64,000 nucleotides of DNA from Oceanihabitans sediminis (GCF_003337215.1 NZ_QPIG01000001.1:310001-374000), one strand, 5' to 3'. Counted from the stretch's first letter, positions 54,902-63,595 are shown. Program-made: numbers and translations. The notes: generated by a model from the sequence alone, not told the origin.

Positions 54902-54975
54902 GCTATTAATTAGTTCTTAGGGAGAATTATTTACATGAAAACTCTGCATTATTATAATGTGGGGTTTTCGCATTT
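54902..54975 (+). ncRNA. predicted small RNA 2 of the tandem modules
   Basis: Predicted start at G54902. The transcript carries the TTCTTAGGGAGAATTATT core, which is shared base for base with module 3 and can fold as TTCT / AGAA around a TAGGG loop; it ends in a long hairpin and T5. A 14-codon frame (ATG at 54935) exists but the module 3 copy has AAG in place of ATG, so a conserved peptide is unlikely. Confidence 0.62.
54938..54968 (+). terminator. terminator of module 2
   Basis: Fifteen consecutive pairs including G-U wobbles: AAAACTCTG / TGGGGTTTT outer stem and CATTAT / ATAATG inner stem, then ATTTTT a few bases on. Confidence 0.7.
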
Positions 54976-54996
54976 TTAGGGGTAGCCTAAAAAAAT

Positions 54997-55012
54997 TACG
55001 TAGAACTACGTA
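54997..55012. promoter_or_regulatory. TACGTA dyad, module 3
   Basis: TACGTA-gaac-TACGTA, 146 bp after the second dyad and identical to it; again exactly 23 nt to the -7 box TACCTTTA (55036-55043). Confidence 0.82.
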
Positions 55013-55047
55013 TTTGATATAAGAACAACTTCCTATACCTTTACCAT

Positions 55048-55133
55048 GCTATTATTTAGTTCTTAGGGAGAATTATTTACAAGAAAAAACTCTGCGTGGT
55101 ATCTTATCCGCAGAGTTTAATTTGAATAAAAAA
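55048..55133 (+). ncRNA. module 3 transcript: small RNA or leader of the micropeptide
   Basis: Predicted start at G55048. It carries the same TTCTTAGGGAGAATTATT core as module 2, then a ten-pair hairpin AAACTCTGCG / CGCAGAGTTT (55087-55118). Unlike modules 1 and 2, the hairpin is not followed by a clean T-run, so read-through into the 33-codon frame at 55134 is likely and the hairpin may regulate it. Confidence 0.55.
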
Positions 55134-55235
55134 ATGAAAAATACCATTAACACTTTACAGAAATTTATCATTGCTGCTTTTATAGTATTAATTATAGTAG
55201 TTATCACGATTAATATTTATATACATTTTATATAA
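55134..55235 (+). CDS. 33-residue single-span membrane micropeptide
   Basis: ATG at 55134, stop at 55233-55235. The peptide begins MKNTINTLQK, then is almost wholly hydrophobic (FIIAAFIVLI IVVITINIYI, ending HFI): one transmembrane helix with a positively charged N-terminus. Such peptides act as regulators of membrane proteins or as type I toxins, but neither can be concluded here. It lies 15 nt after the module 3 hairpin and 22 nt before a strong terminator, so it is the end of the third module's transcript. Confidence 0.55.
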   Translation: MKNTINTLQKFIIAAFIVLIIVVITINIYIHFI

Positions 55236-55257
55236 ATTAGTTTGTTGGTTAATCACA

Positions 55258-55297
55258 AAAAAAAAGCGCAACTCTTTCGAATTGCGCTTTTTTTTTA
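55258..55297. terminator. bidirectional terminator between the micropeptide and sucB
   Basis: AAAGCGCAA / TTGCGCTTT stem (55263-55271 with 55282-55290) with long A- and T-runs on both sides, serving both convergent transcripts. Confidence 0.9.
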
Positions 55298-55309
55298 TTT
55301 AAAACTAAT

Positions 55310-56524
55310 CTATAGTTCTAAGGCTTTCTTGATATCGTTATCCATTAGTAATTCTTCTGGGTTTTCTAATGCTTCTTTAACAGCTACTAAGAAACCTACA
55401 GATTCTTTACCATCAATAATTCTGTGATCATAAGATAATGCCACATACATCATTGGGTGAATTTCCACTTTTCCATCTACAGCGATTGGACGTTCAATAA
55501 TATTGTGCATTCCTAAGATACCACTTTGAGGAGGGTTAATAATTGGCGTAGATAACATACTACCAAACACCCCACCATTAGAAATTGTGAATGTACCACC
55601 AGTCATTTCATCTACTGTTATTTTTCCATCTCTTGCTCTTAGTGCTAATCTTTTTACTTCCGATTCAACACCTCTAAAAGTTAAGTTTTCTGCGTTTCTA
55701 ATTACCGGAACCATTAATCCTTTAGGTCCTGAGACAGCAATAGAAACATCGATGAAGTCATAAGAAATCATTTCCTTATCATCAATCATAGAGTTTACAG
55801 CAGGATACATTTTTAATGCTCTTACTATAGCTAAAGTAAAGAAACTCATAAACCCAAGTCCTACACCATGCTTAGACTTAAACTCTTCTTTGTATTGTTT
55901 ACGTAGATTAAAGATAGGCGTCATATTAACCTCATTAAATGTAGTTAACATTGCCGTAGTATTTTTAGCTTCTACTAAACGCTCTGCTACTTTACGACGT
56001 AACATAGACATTCTGCTACGAGATGTACCTCTGTTTCCTCCTGTTGGAGTTCCCATAGATGGCACTGCTTTTACAGCATCTTCTTTTGTTACACGACCGT
56101 CTTTACCTGTTCCTTTAATTGCAGATGCATCCATTCCTTTTTCTGCTAAAATCTTTTTAGCAGCTGGACTTGCAGTTCCTGTTGCATAAGTTTCTTCTGC
56201 CTTTGGCGCTTCCGCTTTAGGAGCTTCCGCCTTTGGTGCTTCTGTTTTAGTTTCTTCTTTTGGTGCTGATCCACCTTCTGGTTTAGCTGCACTTGTATCG
56301 ATTAAACATACAACTGCACCTACAGCAACAGCATCTCCTTCTACTGCTTTAAAGGTAATTGTTCCGCTAGCTTCTGCTGGAAGCTCAAGTGTTGCTTTGT
56401 CACTATCTACTTCTGCAATAGCCTGGTCTTTTTCAACATAATCACCCTCTTCAACTAACCATGTTGCTATTTCTACTTCTGTAATAGATTCTCCTGGTGA
56501 AGGAACTTTCATTTCTAAAATCAT
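55310..56524 (-). CDS. sucB: 2-oxoglutarate dehydrogenase E2 (dihydrolipoyl succinyltransferase)
   Basis: A 404-residue TCA-cycle enzyme that transfers succinyl from lipoamide to CoA. It has an N-terminal lipoyl domain with K43 in [13 protein letters not shown]; an Ala/Pro/Lys/Glu linker (about 80-112, repeated KAEAP); a peripheral subunit-binding domain (about 115-155; [20 protein letters not shown]); and a catalytic core (about 175-404) with [16 protein letters not shown], whose His is catalytic. It lies 104 bp downstream of sucA. Confidence 0.97.
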   Translation of the reverse strand: MILEMKVPSPGESITEVEIATWLVEEGDYVEKDQAIAEVDSDKATLELPAEASGTITFKAVEGDAVAVGAVVCLIDTSAAKPEGGSAPKEETKTEAPKAEAPKAEAPKAEETYATGTASPAAKKILAEKGMDASAIKGTGKDGRVTKEDAVKAVPSMGTPTGGNRGTSRSRMSMLRRKVAERLVEAKNTTAMLTTFNEVNMTPIFNLRKQYKEEFKSKHGVGLGFMSFFTLAIVRALKMYPAVNSMIDDKEMISYDFIDVSIAVSGPKGLMVPVIRNAENLTFRGVESEVKRLALRARDGKITVDEMTGGTFTISNGGVFGSMLSTPIINPPQSGILGMHNIIERPIAVDGKVEIHPMMYVALSYDHRIIDGKESVGFLVAVKEALENPEELLMDNDIKKALEL

Positions 56525-56628
56525 GCTCTACAATTTTATTTTATTTTCCAGCTTTTGCAGGAAACTTAATTATTTATTTTTAATTATATATTTTATTCTC
56601 GGTTTAACAAGAATGGCAATTTACTTTA

Positions 56629-59388
56629 TTAACGTTGGTTGTTTTTTGTTTTATCAAAAACATAATCGATAACTTCTTGGTGACGTTTTTTAGAACGAAC
56701 CGAGCTACCTGCTGCTGGTGCACCGTAAGGTCTTCTGCTTGCTACTCTAAAAGTTTTAGCTTCGTCTAAATGCATTAGCATATGACTGTAAGCTCCCATG
56801 TTTCTTGGTTCTTCTTGAGCCCAAACAATATCATCAGCGTTTTTATACTTACTTAATACTTCACGAATTTCTTCGATTGGTAATGGGAAAAGTTGCTCTA
56901 CTCTTACTAAAGCTACATCTTCTCTTTCTAGTTTTTCACGCTCTTCTAATAAATCATAGTAGAACTTACCAGTTAATAACACCAATGTTTTTACTTTATC
57001 TGCTTTCGCTTGTGCATCATCAATTACCATTTGGAAACTTCCGTTTGCAAATTCATCCACGGTAGAAACTACTAAAGGATGACGTAATAAACTCTTTGGC
57101 GTAAAAACAATTAAAGGCTTTCTGAAATTAGCTTTCATTTGCTTACGCAACAAGTGGTAAATATTTGCTGGTGTTGTACAATCTGCAACAAACATATTAT
57201 CTTTTGCACACATTTGAAGGTAGCGCTCCATTCTTGCTGAAGAGTGTTCTGCTCCTTGACCCTCATAACCATGTGGCAACAACATCACTAATCCGTTTTG
57301 AAGTTTCCACTTATCTTCTGCTGCAGAGATATATTGATCTAACATAATTTGCGCTCCGTTACTGAAGTCTCCAAATTGTGCTTCCCAAATAGTTAATGTT
57401 TTTGGGCTTGCCATTGCATATCCATAATCAAAACCTACAACTCCGTACTCTGATAATAAGGAGTTATAAATATAGAATTTTCCTTGATTATCGCTAATGC
57501 TGTTGTGTAAAATAATTTCTTCTTCGCTATCCTCTACCTTTACAACTGCGTGACGGTGTGAGAATGTTCCTCTTTCTACATCTTGTCCAGAGATTCTAAC
57601 ATCGTATCCTTCTTCTAATAGAGACCCATAAGCTAAATGCTCTGCCATAGCCCAGTCTAACTTGTTTTCATCAAACATGTTTTGTCTAGACTCGATTAAA
57701 CGAGAAATCTTACGAATGAACTTTTTATCTTTTGGAAGACTAGAAAGTACTTTAGTGATTTTAGCTAAAGCTTCTTTTGAATAAGTGGTATCAATAGCTT
57801 TATTCATTTTATCTTCTTCAACAGTCGTATAATCTTCCCATTCATTTTGCATAAACGGAGTGATTACTGTTTTAGTTTCTTTTCTAGAATCTTCTAATTT
57901 TTCTTCTAAAGAATTTTTATATTCTTTTTCTAACTTAGAAACATAATCTGCATCTATAATACCTTCAGCAATTAACTTATCGGCATAAATATCTCTTGGA
58001 TTTTTATGTTTAGAAATTGCTTTATACAACAAAGGTTGCGTGAACTTAGGCTCATCACCTTCGTTATGCCCATATTTTCTATACCCAAGCATATCGATAA
58101 AAACATCACGCTTAAACTTCATTCTAAAATGTAAAGCAAATAAAGCTGCATGTACTACTGCTTCTGCATCATCTGCATTTACATGTAATACTGGTGAAAG
58201 TGTTACTTTAGCAATATCTGTACAGTAAGTACTAGAACGTGCATCTAAGTAATTGGTAGTAAATCCTATTTGGTTGTTTACTACTATATGAATGGTTCCG
58301 TTTGTCTTGTAACCATCTAATTGTGACATTTGCACAATTTCGTATACCAAACCTTGTCCTGCAATTGCAGCATCTCCGTGTACTACTATTGGTAATACTT
58401 GCGATGGGTTATCGGCATATTTATCGTCTTGTTTTGCTCTTGTAATCCCTTCAACTACTGCTCCAACTGTTTCTAAGTGCGAAGGGTTTGGTGCAATATT
58501 TAGGTTTATTTTCTTACCAGCTTCTGTAACTCTATCACTAGTCCAACCTAGATGGTATTTTACATCTCCGTCAAAAACCTCTTGCTCGTAATCTTTACCA
58601 TCAAACTCACTAAAGATATCTTTAGCCGATTTTCCGAAGATATTTGTCAGAGTGTTTAAACGACCACGGTGAGCCATTCCCATTACAAATTCTTTTACAT
58701 CGTATTCGGAAGCTTTTTCAATTAAAGCATCTAAAGCAGGAATTAAAGACTCCCCTCCTTCTAATGAAAAACGTTTTTGTCCTACATATTTAGTATGTAA
58801 AAAGTTTTCAAAAGAAACAGCTTGGTTTAATTTATTAAGGATGTATTTTTTTTGTTCTGCAGAAAACTGTGGCTGATTATCGTTTACATTTAACTTCTCT
58901 TGGAACCAAGAAAGCTCTTCTGGTTTACGAATATACATGTATTCCACACCAATAGAGTTGCAATATATTGCTTCTAAATGCGTACGAATTTCACGAAGTG
59001 TTTTCGTTCCAATTCCAATTATTTCTCCAGCGTTAAAAACCGTATCTAAGTCGCTTTCTGAAAGACCAAAGTTCTCAATCTCTAATGTTGGCGCGTATTT
59101 ACGTCTTGCTCTTACTGGGTTTGTTTTAGTAAACAAATGCCCTCTAGTTCTGTAACCATCAATAAGTTTTACAACTTGAAATTCTTTGGTTAAGCTTTCT
59201 GAAACGTGATCGCAAGAAAAGTCTTCTGGGTTTATATCGTTTGCTCCTGAGCTTTCGTTTCCAAAATCATAGCCTTGAAAAAAGGCTCTCCAACTTGGCT
59301 CTACAGAGTCTGGATTTTTTAAATATTGGTCGTATAGTTCAGCAAAATATGCTGTATGTGCTGCGTTTAAAAAGGAATATTTATCCAT
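56629..59388 (-). CDS. sucA: 2-oxoglutarate dehydrogenase E1
   Basis: A 919-residue thiamine-diphosphate decarboxylase, first enzyme of the 2-oxoglutarate dehydrogenase complex. The N-terminal helix YSFLNAAHTAYFAELYDQYL recalls the E2-binding tail. Catalytic blocks include GMAHRGRLNTLTNI, HGDAAIAGQGLVYE, the TPP-binding NNQIGFTTN region, and the C-terminal transketolase part with FGDFSNGAQIMLDQYISAAE and LPHGYEGQGAEHSSARMER. With sucB downstream it forms the usual operon. E3 is not in the window. Confidence 0.98.
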   Translation of the reverse strand: MDKYSFLNAAHTAYFAELYDQYLKNPDSVEPSWRAFFQGYDFGNESSGANDINPEDFSCDHVSESLTKEFQVVKLIDGYRTRGHLFTKTNPVRARRKYAPTLEIENFGLSESDLDTVFNAGEIIGIGTKTLREIRTHLEAIYCNSIGVEYMYIRKPEELSWFQEKLNVNDNQPQFSAEQKKYILNKLNQAVSFENFLHTKYVGQKRFSLEGGESLIPALDALIEKASEYDVKEFVMGMAHRGRLNTLTNIFGKSAKDIFSEFDGKDYEQEVFDGDVKYHLGWTSDRVTEAGKKINLNIAPNPSHLETVGAVVEGITRAKQDDKYADNPSQVLPIVVHGDAAIAGQGLVYEIVQMSQLDGYKTNGTIHIVVNNQIGFTTNYLDARSSTYCTDIAKVTLSPVLHVNADDAEAVVHAALFALHFRMKFKRDVFIDMLGYRKYGHNEGDEPKFTQPLLYKAISKHKNPRDIYADKLIAEGIIDADYVSKLEKEYKNSLEEKLEDSRKETKTVITPFMQNEWEDYTTVEEDKMNKAIDTTYSKEALAKITKVLSSLPKDKKFIRKISRLIESRQNMFDENKLDWAMAEHLAYGSLLEEGYDVRISGQDVERGTFSHRHAVVKVEDSEEEIILHNSISDNQGKFYIYNSLLSEYGVVGFDYGYAMASPKTLTIWEAQFGDFSNGAQIMLDQYISAAEDKWKLQNGLVMLLPHGYEGQGAEHSSARMERYLQMCAKDNMFVADCTTPANIYHLLRKQMKANFRKPLIVFTPKSLLRHPLVVSTVDEFANGSFQMVIDDAQAKADKVKTLVLLTGKFYYDLLEEREKLEREDVALVRVEQLFPLPIEEIREVLSKYKNADDIVWAQEEPRNMGAYSHMLMHLDEAKTFRVASRRPYGAPAAGSSVRSKKRHQEVIDYVFDKTKNNQR

Positions 59389-59427
59389 TATGTTTTTTGA
59401 AAAAATCTAGCTTCTACAAAATTTCTT

Positions 59428-59435
59428 CAAAAATA
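59428..59435 (-). promoter_or_regulatory. -7 box for sucAB
   Basis: Minus strand TATTTTTG, 39 nt upstream of the sucA ATG; no -33 element recognised. Confidence 0.45.
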
Positions 59436-59536
59436 CAAATTTTACTAAACTTAGAAGGAGTTTTAGTATATTTAAACTTATAATTAACAAAATAATTACT
59501 TATTTCATTCCATCATAATTCCTAAACCAAGAAAAC

Positions 59537-60076
59537 ATGCTTCGTTCCACACTTTTAAATAAAAAAATTGTAGCCTTTTTAATTTTCTCAAGTTTTGCTT
59601 TTACAACAGTAATAGCACAAGTTACTCCTCAAAATGAAAAAAGTGATTTCTGGAAAAAGGTGCGTTTTGGTGGCGGAATTGGCTTAAGTACAGGAAGTAA
59701 TACCTTTAGTGCAACTCTAGCTCCTAGTGCCATTTATCAGTTTGATGATAGTTTTGCTTTAGGGGTAGGATTGAGTGGTTCTTACTACAGCAGAAAAAAT
59801 ATGTTGAAATCTACTATTATTGGCGGAAGCATAATTGGCTTATACAATCCTATAAGAGAGATTCAAGTTTCTGGAGAGTTTGAGCAAAATAATGTTAGTA
59901 GAAATTTTGACAACCCTGCTATTAAAGATGATAATTATTGGTCGCCAGCACTATATGTTGGAGCTGGATACCGAACAAGAAATGTTACTGTTGGGGTGAA
60001 ATACGATTTACTTTTTGATGACGATAAAAGTATTTATGCAAATGCTTGGAGTCCTTTTGTGAGAGTGTATTTCTAA
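59537..60076 (+). CDS. small outer-membrane beta-barrel-like protein
   Basis: A 179-residue protein with signal peptide (VAFLIFSSFAFTTVIAQ). About eight amphipathic strands follow (VRFGGGIGLSTGSNTF, SFALGVGLSGSYYS, ALYVGAGYRTRNVTVGVKY) and the protein ends in the aromatic strand SPFVRVYF. It is divergent from sucA. I recall relatives labelled alpha-ketoglutarate decarboxylase, apparently because of this neighbourhood; nothing in the sequence supports an enzyme. Confidence 0.8.
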   Translation: MLRSTLLNKKIVAFLIFSSFAFTTVIAQVTPQNEKSDFWKKVRFGGGIGLSTGSNTFSATLAPSAIYQFDDSFALGVGLSGSYYSRKNMLKSTIIGGSIIGLYNPIREIQVSGEFEQNNVSRNFDNPAIKDDNYWSPALYVGAGYRTRNVTVGVKYDLLFDDDKSIYANAWSPFVRVYF

Positions 60077-60092
60077 GGTTTTAATGAGTTCC

Positions 60093-60446
60093 TTACTCAC
60101 TATACTTATTTCTAAACCAAACTTTTTGCCATTCTCGTTTTAGGATTAAGAAGGAAACATCTTCCGCTAGTTGCAAGGTATCGCTACCATCTAACTGCCT
60201 AACTTTGTCTTCTGGCACATCTATTATATATAGTAGATTCAAATACTCGACAAATTTTTCTTGAATAAGGTGATACACCGTTTCATGAAGCATTAACTTT
60301 AGGCTAGAAGGAAGTATCTCTTCACTAAAATCTAAATCGATATTAGCAAAAAGAAAATCTTTATTCAGTTGTTGGATTAGCTTTTTATAAAGATTTAAGT
60401 CTTCAGCCTTTTCTATTAACTCATTAAAAGTAGCAGGTACATGCAT
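60093..60446 (-). CDS. conserved hypothetical protein
   Basis: About 117 residues from ATG at 60446 (MHVPATFNELIEKAEDLN); an ATG ten codons upstream at 60476 is the alternative, but its extension is basic and unlike the rest. The protein is predicted mostly helical, without signal or membrane segment, and ends LKREWQKVWFRNKYSE. It is not assigned to a named family. It sits between the prenyl synthase (same strand, 73-bp gap) and the convergent small barrel gene; no functional hint beyond that. Confidence 0.7.
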   Translation of the reverse strand: MHVPATFNELIEKAEDLNLYKKLIQQLNKDFLFANIDLDFSEEILPSSLKLMLHETVYHLIQEKFVEYLNLLYIIDVPEDKVRQLDGSDTLQLAEDVSFLILKREWQKVWFRNKYSE

Positions 60447-60518
60447 AATTTTAGTCTTGCGAAACAGCAATTTCATTACTTGTTTCCGTTATACGTTTCT
60501 GCTACAGCAGAGAATTTA

Positions 60519-61493
60519 TTAAACTTCTCTATTCATTAATTGTTCTCCAAATAACTTTAGAGCAACTTTATTTTCTTCAGAAATATCTAAAGTTTCTAAT
60601 ACCGCAAAAGCCATATTTGTGTAATTTACAATCTCTTGTCTAGTTGCTTCGGCAGCACCACTTGTAGTAAAAGCTTCTTTTACCGCTTCAATTTTATCTT
60701 TAGGATCTGAAGGGCTCAAACTGAATAAATGCTGCAACTGAATTCGGTCTTCTTCAGCAGAAAACTCAATAGACTTTATATATAGGTATGTTTTTTTATT
60801 TTCAATAATATCTCCTCCAACTTGTTTTCCGAAAGTTTTAGGGTCTCCAAAAGCATCTAAATAATCATCTTGTAATTGAAAAGCGATTCCTAAGAACCTT
60901 CCAAAGTCATATATTTTATTTTGATCTTCCTCTGAAGCTTTTGCAACAATAGCCCCCATTTGCATAGCAGCACCAACCAAAACAGCTGTTTTGTATTCAA
61001 TCATTTTTAGGTATTCAGGAATACTAACATCTTCTCTTGTTTCAAAGTCGATATCATACTGCTGTCCTTCACAAACCTCTAAAGCCGTTTTACTAAACAA
61101 CCTCGCTAAGGCTTGAAAAATTTCTGGATCATATTTTTCAAAAAGTTGGTATGCCAAAATTAGCATAGCATCTCCAGAAAGAATTCCCGTATTGATATTC
61201 CATTTTTCATGCACTGTTTGATGCCCTCTACGTAATGGAGCGTCATCCATAATATCATCATGAACTAAAGAGAAGTTGTGAAATACTTCAATACTTAATG
61301 CAGCGTCTAATGCCTTTTTATAATCGGAGTTAAAAATATCTGCTGCTATTAAAGTTAAAACAGGGCGCAACCTTTTACCTCCTAAATTTAATATATAATG
61401 TATAGGATTATATAAGGTCTGCGGATTCTTATCTGTTGTAAATGCATTTAAATACTTTGTAAATGCTTCCTGATAGTAAGGTATATTTTGCAT
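60519..61493 (-). CDS. trans-isoprenyl diphosphate synthase
   Basis: A 324-residue polyprenyl synthetase that condenses isopentenyl diphosphate with an allylic substrate. First Asp-rich motif DDIMD (79-83) followed by LRRG; second motif DDYLD (208-212) in GIAFQLQDDYLDAFGD; GGKRLRP near residue 38. Product chain length (farnesyl, geranylgeranyl or longer) is set by residues before the first motif and is not assigned. The -7 box lies 4 nt from the ATG, suggesting a leaderless mRNA. Confidence 0.94.
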   Translation of the reverse strand: MQNIPYYQEAFTKYLNAFTTDKNPQTLYNPIHYILNLGGKRLRPVLTLIAADIFNSDYKKALDAALSIEVFHNFSLVHDDIMDDAPLRRGHQTVHEKWNINTGILSGDAMLILAYQLFEKYDPEIFQALARLFSKTALEVCEGQQYDIDFETREDVSIPEYLKMIEYKTAVLVGAAMQMGAIVAKASEEDQNKIYDFGRFLGIAFQLQDDYLDAFGDPKTFGKQVGGDIIENKKTYLYIKSIEFSAEEDRIQLQHLFSLSPSDPKDKIEAVKEAFTTSGAAEATRQEIVNYTNMAFAVLETLDISEENKVALKLFGEQLMNREV

Positions 61494-61497
61494 GCTG

Positions 61498-61505
61498 CAA
61501 AAATA
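61498..61505 (-). promoter_or_regulatory. -7 box next to the prenyl synthase start
   Basis: Minus strand TATTTTTG, ending 4 nt before the ATG; transcription would start at the start codon. Confidence 0.5.
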
Positions 61506-61600
61506 ATCGAAAAGCTATAACATAAGCATACTTTTTAGTAAATGTTAAGAAAAAAAAACAATACTACGGAAACTATTTAGGTTTATAAAGTTTCCCGTTG

Positions 61601-61608
61601 TAAATTTG
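61601..61608 (+). promoter_or_regulatory. -7 box for the tetR-tolC efflux operon
   Basis: TAAATTTG ends 9 nt before the tetR ATG at 61618, predicting a leader of about 5-6 nt. No -33 box was recognised. Confidence 0.5.
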
Positions 61609-61617
61609 CGCAAAATT

Positions 61618-62223
61618 ATGAGGGAAAAAATTATACATACCGCAAGTGAGCTTTTTATAAGCTATGGTTTTAAAAGTGTTACCATGGATGATATAGCCAA
61701 TAAGCTTGGCATATCTAAAAAAACTATTTACCAACATTTTGACAATAAAACCAAATTAGTAGAAACCACTACCTCTCACATGTACGAAACTATTTCTCAC
61801 GGAATTGACTGTATATGTGACTTAAATAAAAACCCTATTGAAGAAGTTTTTGAAATCAAAAGGTTTGTAATGGAACATTTAAAAGACGAAAAATCTTCGC
61901 CACAATACCAGCTTAAAAAGTACTACCCAAAGATTTCGACCTCTTTAAGAGCAAAGTATTTTGATAAAATGCTTTGTTGCGTAAAAGAAAACTTAGAAAA
62001 AGGAGTAAAACAAAAACTGTATAGAGACTCCATAAACAAAGACTTTATCTCTAGGATTTATTTTAATGGTATAACATCTTTAAAAGACCAAGAGGTTTTC
62101 CCATTAACAAGCTTTTCTATGAATTCCCTTATGGAACTTTTTATAGAATATCACCTTCGTGGTATTTGCACAACAGAAGGACTAGAAGTTTTAAACAAAC
62201 AATTAAACGCAGATCAAAAATGA
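61618..62223 (+). CDS. TetR/AcrR family transcriptional regulator
   Basis: A 201-residue repressor-type protein from ATG at 61618 (MREKIIHTASELFISYGF). The N-terminal helix-turn-helix is SVTMDDIANKLGISKKTIYQHFDNKTKLVE; the rest is an alpha-helical ligand-binding domain without strong motifs. A TTG four codons upstream falls in the -7 box and is rejected. The stop overlaps the tolC ATG (ATGA at 62220-62223), so it probably controls the efflux operon it heads. Confidence 0.95.
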   Translation: MREKIIHTASELFISYGFKSVTMDDIANKLGISKKTIYQHFDNKTKLVETTTSHMYETISHGIDCICDLNKNPIEEVFEIKRFVMEHLKDEKSSPQYQLKKYYPKISTSLRAKYFDKMLCCVKENLEKGVKQKLYRDSINKDFISRIYFNGITSLKDQEVFPLTSFSMNSLMELFIEYHLRGICTTEGLEVLNKQLNADQK

Positions 62224-63563
62224 AAAACATTTCATTAGCAATATTATTATTAATTGGTTTTATTTCTTTTTCTCAAGAAAACAGCCAAAGTTTTAGCTTA
62301 GAGGAAGCGATAGATTATGCTTTAGAAAACAATCGAAAAGCAAAAAATGCCGCTAGAGATATTCAAGCGGCAGAGCAACAAAAATGGGAAACAACTGCTA
62401 CCGGTTTACCACAAATAAATGCTGCTGTAGACTACCAAAATTGGATAAAGCAGCAAGTTTCCTTGTTACCAGGGGAATTAGCTGGCGGTACTCCAGGAAG
62501 CTTTATTCCTGTAGCTTTTGGAACCAAGCAAAGCATGAGTGCAACCGCTACCCTTTCGCAAAAAATATTTGACGGATCTTACCTTGTTGGGCTACAATCT
62601 GCTAAGGTGTTTTTAGAAATCTCAAAAAATGCTAAAGAAAAAACAGACCTAGAGGTTAGAAAAGCAGTAATCAACGCCTACGGAAATGTATTATTAGCAG
62701 AAGAAAGCATTAGCATTTTAAAGAGAAACATCGCTGTCCTTGAAAAGAATATTTTCGAAATCAATAAAATTTACGAAAACGGACTAGGAGAAGAAGAAAG
62801 TGTAGAGCAACTACAAATCACCCTTACAGGAGTCCAAAGTCAACTAAACAACACCGAAAGACTAAAAAAACTAGCCTACCAAATGTTAAACATCACGCTT
62901 GGTTTAGATCTTGAAACAAAAACAAAGCTAACAGATAGTTTAAGCGGATTAGCAGATTATCATTCCGTTTTAGGTTTATTAACTGTAGAAGAAAATGTAG
63001 AAAACACTATTGATTTTAAAATTGCACAGAATGATAAAATCTCTAAAGAGCTTTTATTAAAACTAGAAAAAAGCAAAGCGTTACCAACCCTGAACGCTTT
63101 TGTAAATGGCGGCTATATGGCAAACAGTCAAACTTTTTCTTTTACAACGGATGATCAAAAATGGTTTGGCTCCTCTTTATTTGGCATGAGTTTAAACATT
63201 CCAATATTTAGTTCAGGAATGCGAAGCGCTGCTACGCAAAGAGCTCAAATCAACCTTGAAAAAGCACAAGATGATTTAACCGAAACACAACAACAATTAA
63301 AGCTTCAAATTGCATCGGCAAAAAGCGATTACCAATTTGCTTTAGAGGATTACGAGAACAAAAAACAAAATCTAAATCTTGCAGAACGTATTGAAAAGAA
63401 AAACCAAACCAAGTTTTTTGAAGGTATTTCCTCTAGTTTTGATTTACGCCAAGCACAAACACAATTATATACCGCACAACAAGAATTATTACAAGCTATG
63501 CTAGACGTTATTAATACAAAAGCAGAGCTAGAAACGGTACTAAACATAACTCCAAAAAACTAA
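62220..63563 (+). CDS. TolC family outer-membrane efflux protein
   Basis: A 447-residue outer-membrane channel from ATG at 62220 (MKNISLAILLLIGFISFSQ signal); upstream in-frame ATGs lie inside tetR and are rejected. Two outer-membrane-efflux repeats of coiled-coil helices are visible (about 25-230 and 265-445), with FSLEEAIDYALENNRKAKNA at the start and the NIPIFSSGMRSAATQRAQINLEKAQDDL block in the second half. It should pair with the adaptor downstream and an RND pump beyond the window. Confidence 0.95.
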   Translation: MKNISLAILLLIGFISFSQENSQSFSLEEAIDYALENNRKAKNAARDIQAAEQQKWETTATGLPQINAAVDYQNWIKQQVSLLPGELAGGTPGSFIPVAFGTKQSMSATATLSQKIFDGSYLVGLQSAKVFLEISKNAKEKTDLEVRKAVINAYGNVLLAEESISILKRNIAVLEKNIFEINKIYENGLGEEESVEQLQITLTGVQSQLNNTERLKKLAYQMLNITLGLDLETKTKLTDSLSGLADYHSVLGLLTVEENVENTIDFKIAQNDKISKELLLKLEKSKALPTLNAFVNGGYMANSQTFSFTTDDQKWFGSSLFGMSLNIPIFSSGMRSAATQRAQINLEKAQDDLTETQQQLKLQIASAKSDYQFALEDYENKKQNLNLAERIEKKNQTKFFEGISSSFDLRQAQTQLYTAQQELLQAMLDVINTKAELETVLNITPKN

Positions 63564-63595
63564 TAAACCAACTCACGCATAATCTCAGTAAACAA

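Larger units (their letters stand above)
54706..55118 (+). repeat. three tandem regulatory modules (145-146 bp period)
   Basis: Dyad, 23-nt gap, TAYCTTTA box, TGCTATTA start region and terminal hairpin recur three times. Modules 2 and 3 are closest, with about 34 of 36 bases identical downstream of the start. The spacers between box and dyad differ in sequence but not in length, which points to selection on geometry. Confidence 0.85.

Noticed and set aside
54935-54979. 14-codon frame in module 2
   Set aside because: The equivalent codon in module 3 is AAG rather than ATG, and the frame runs through the terminator hairpin.
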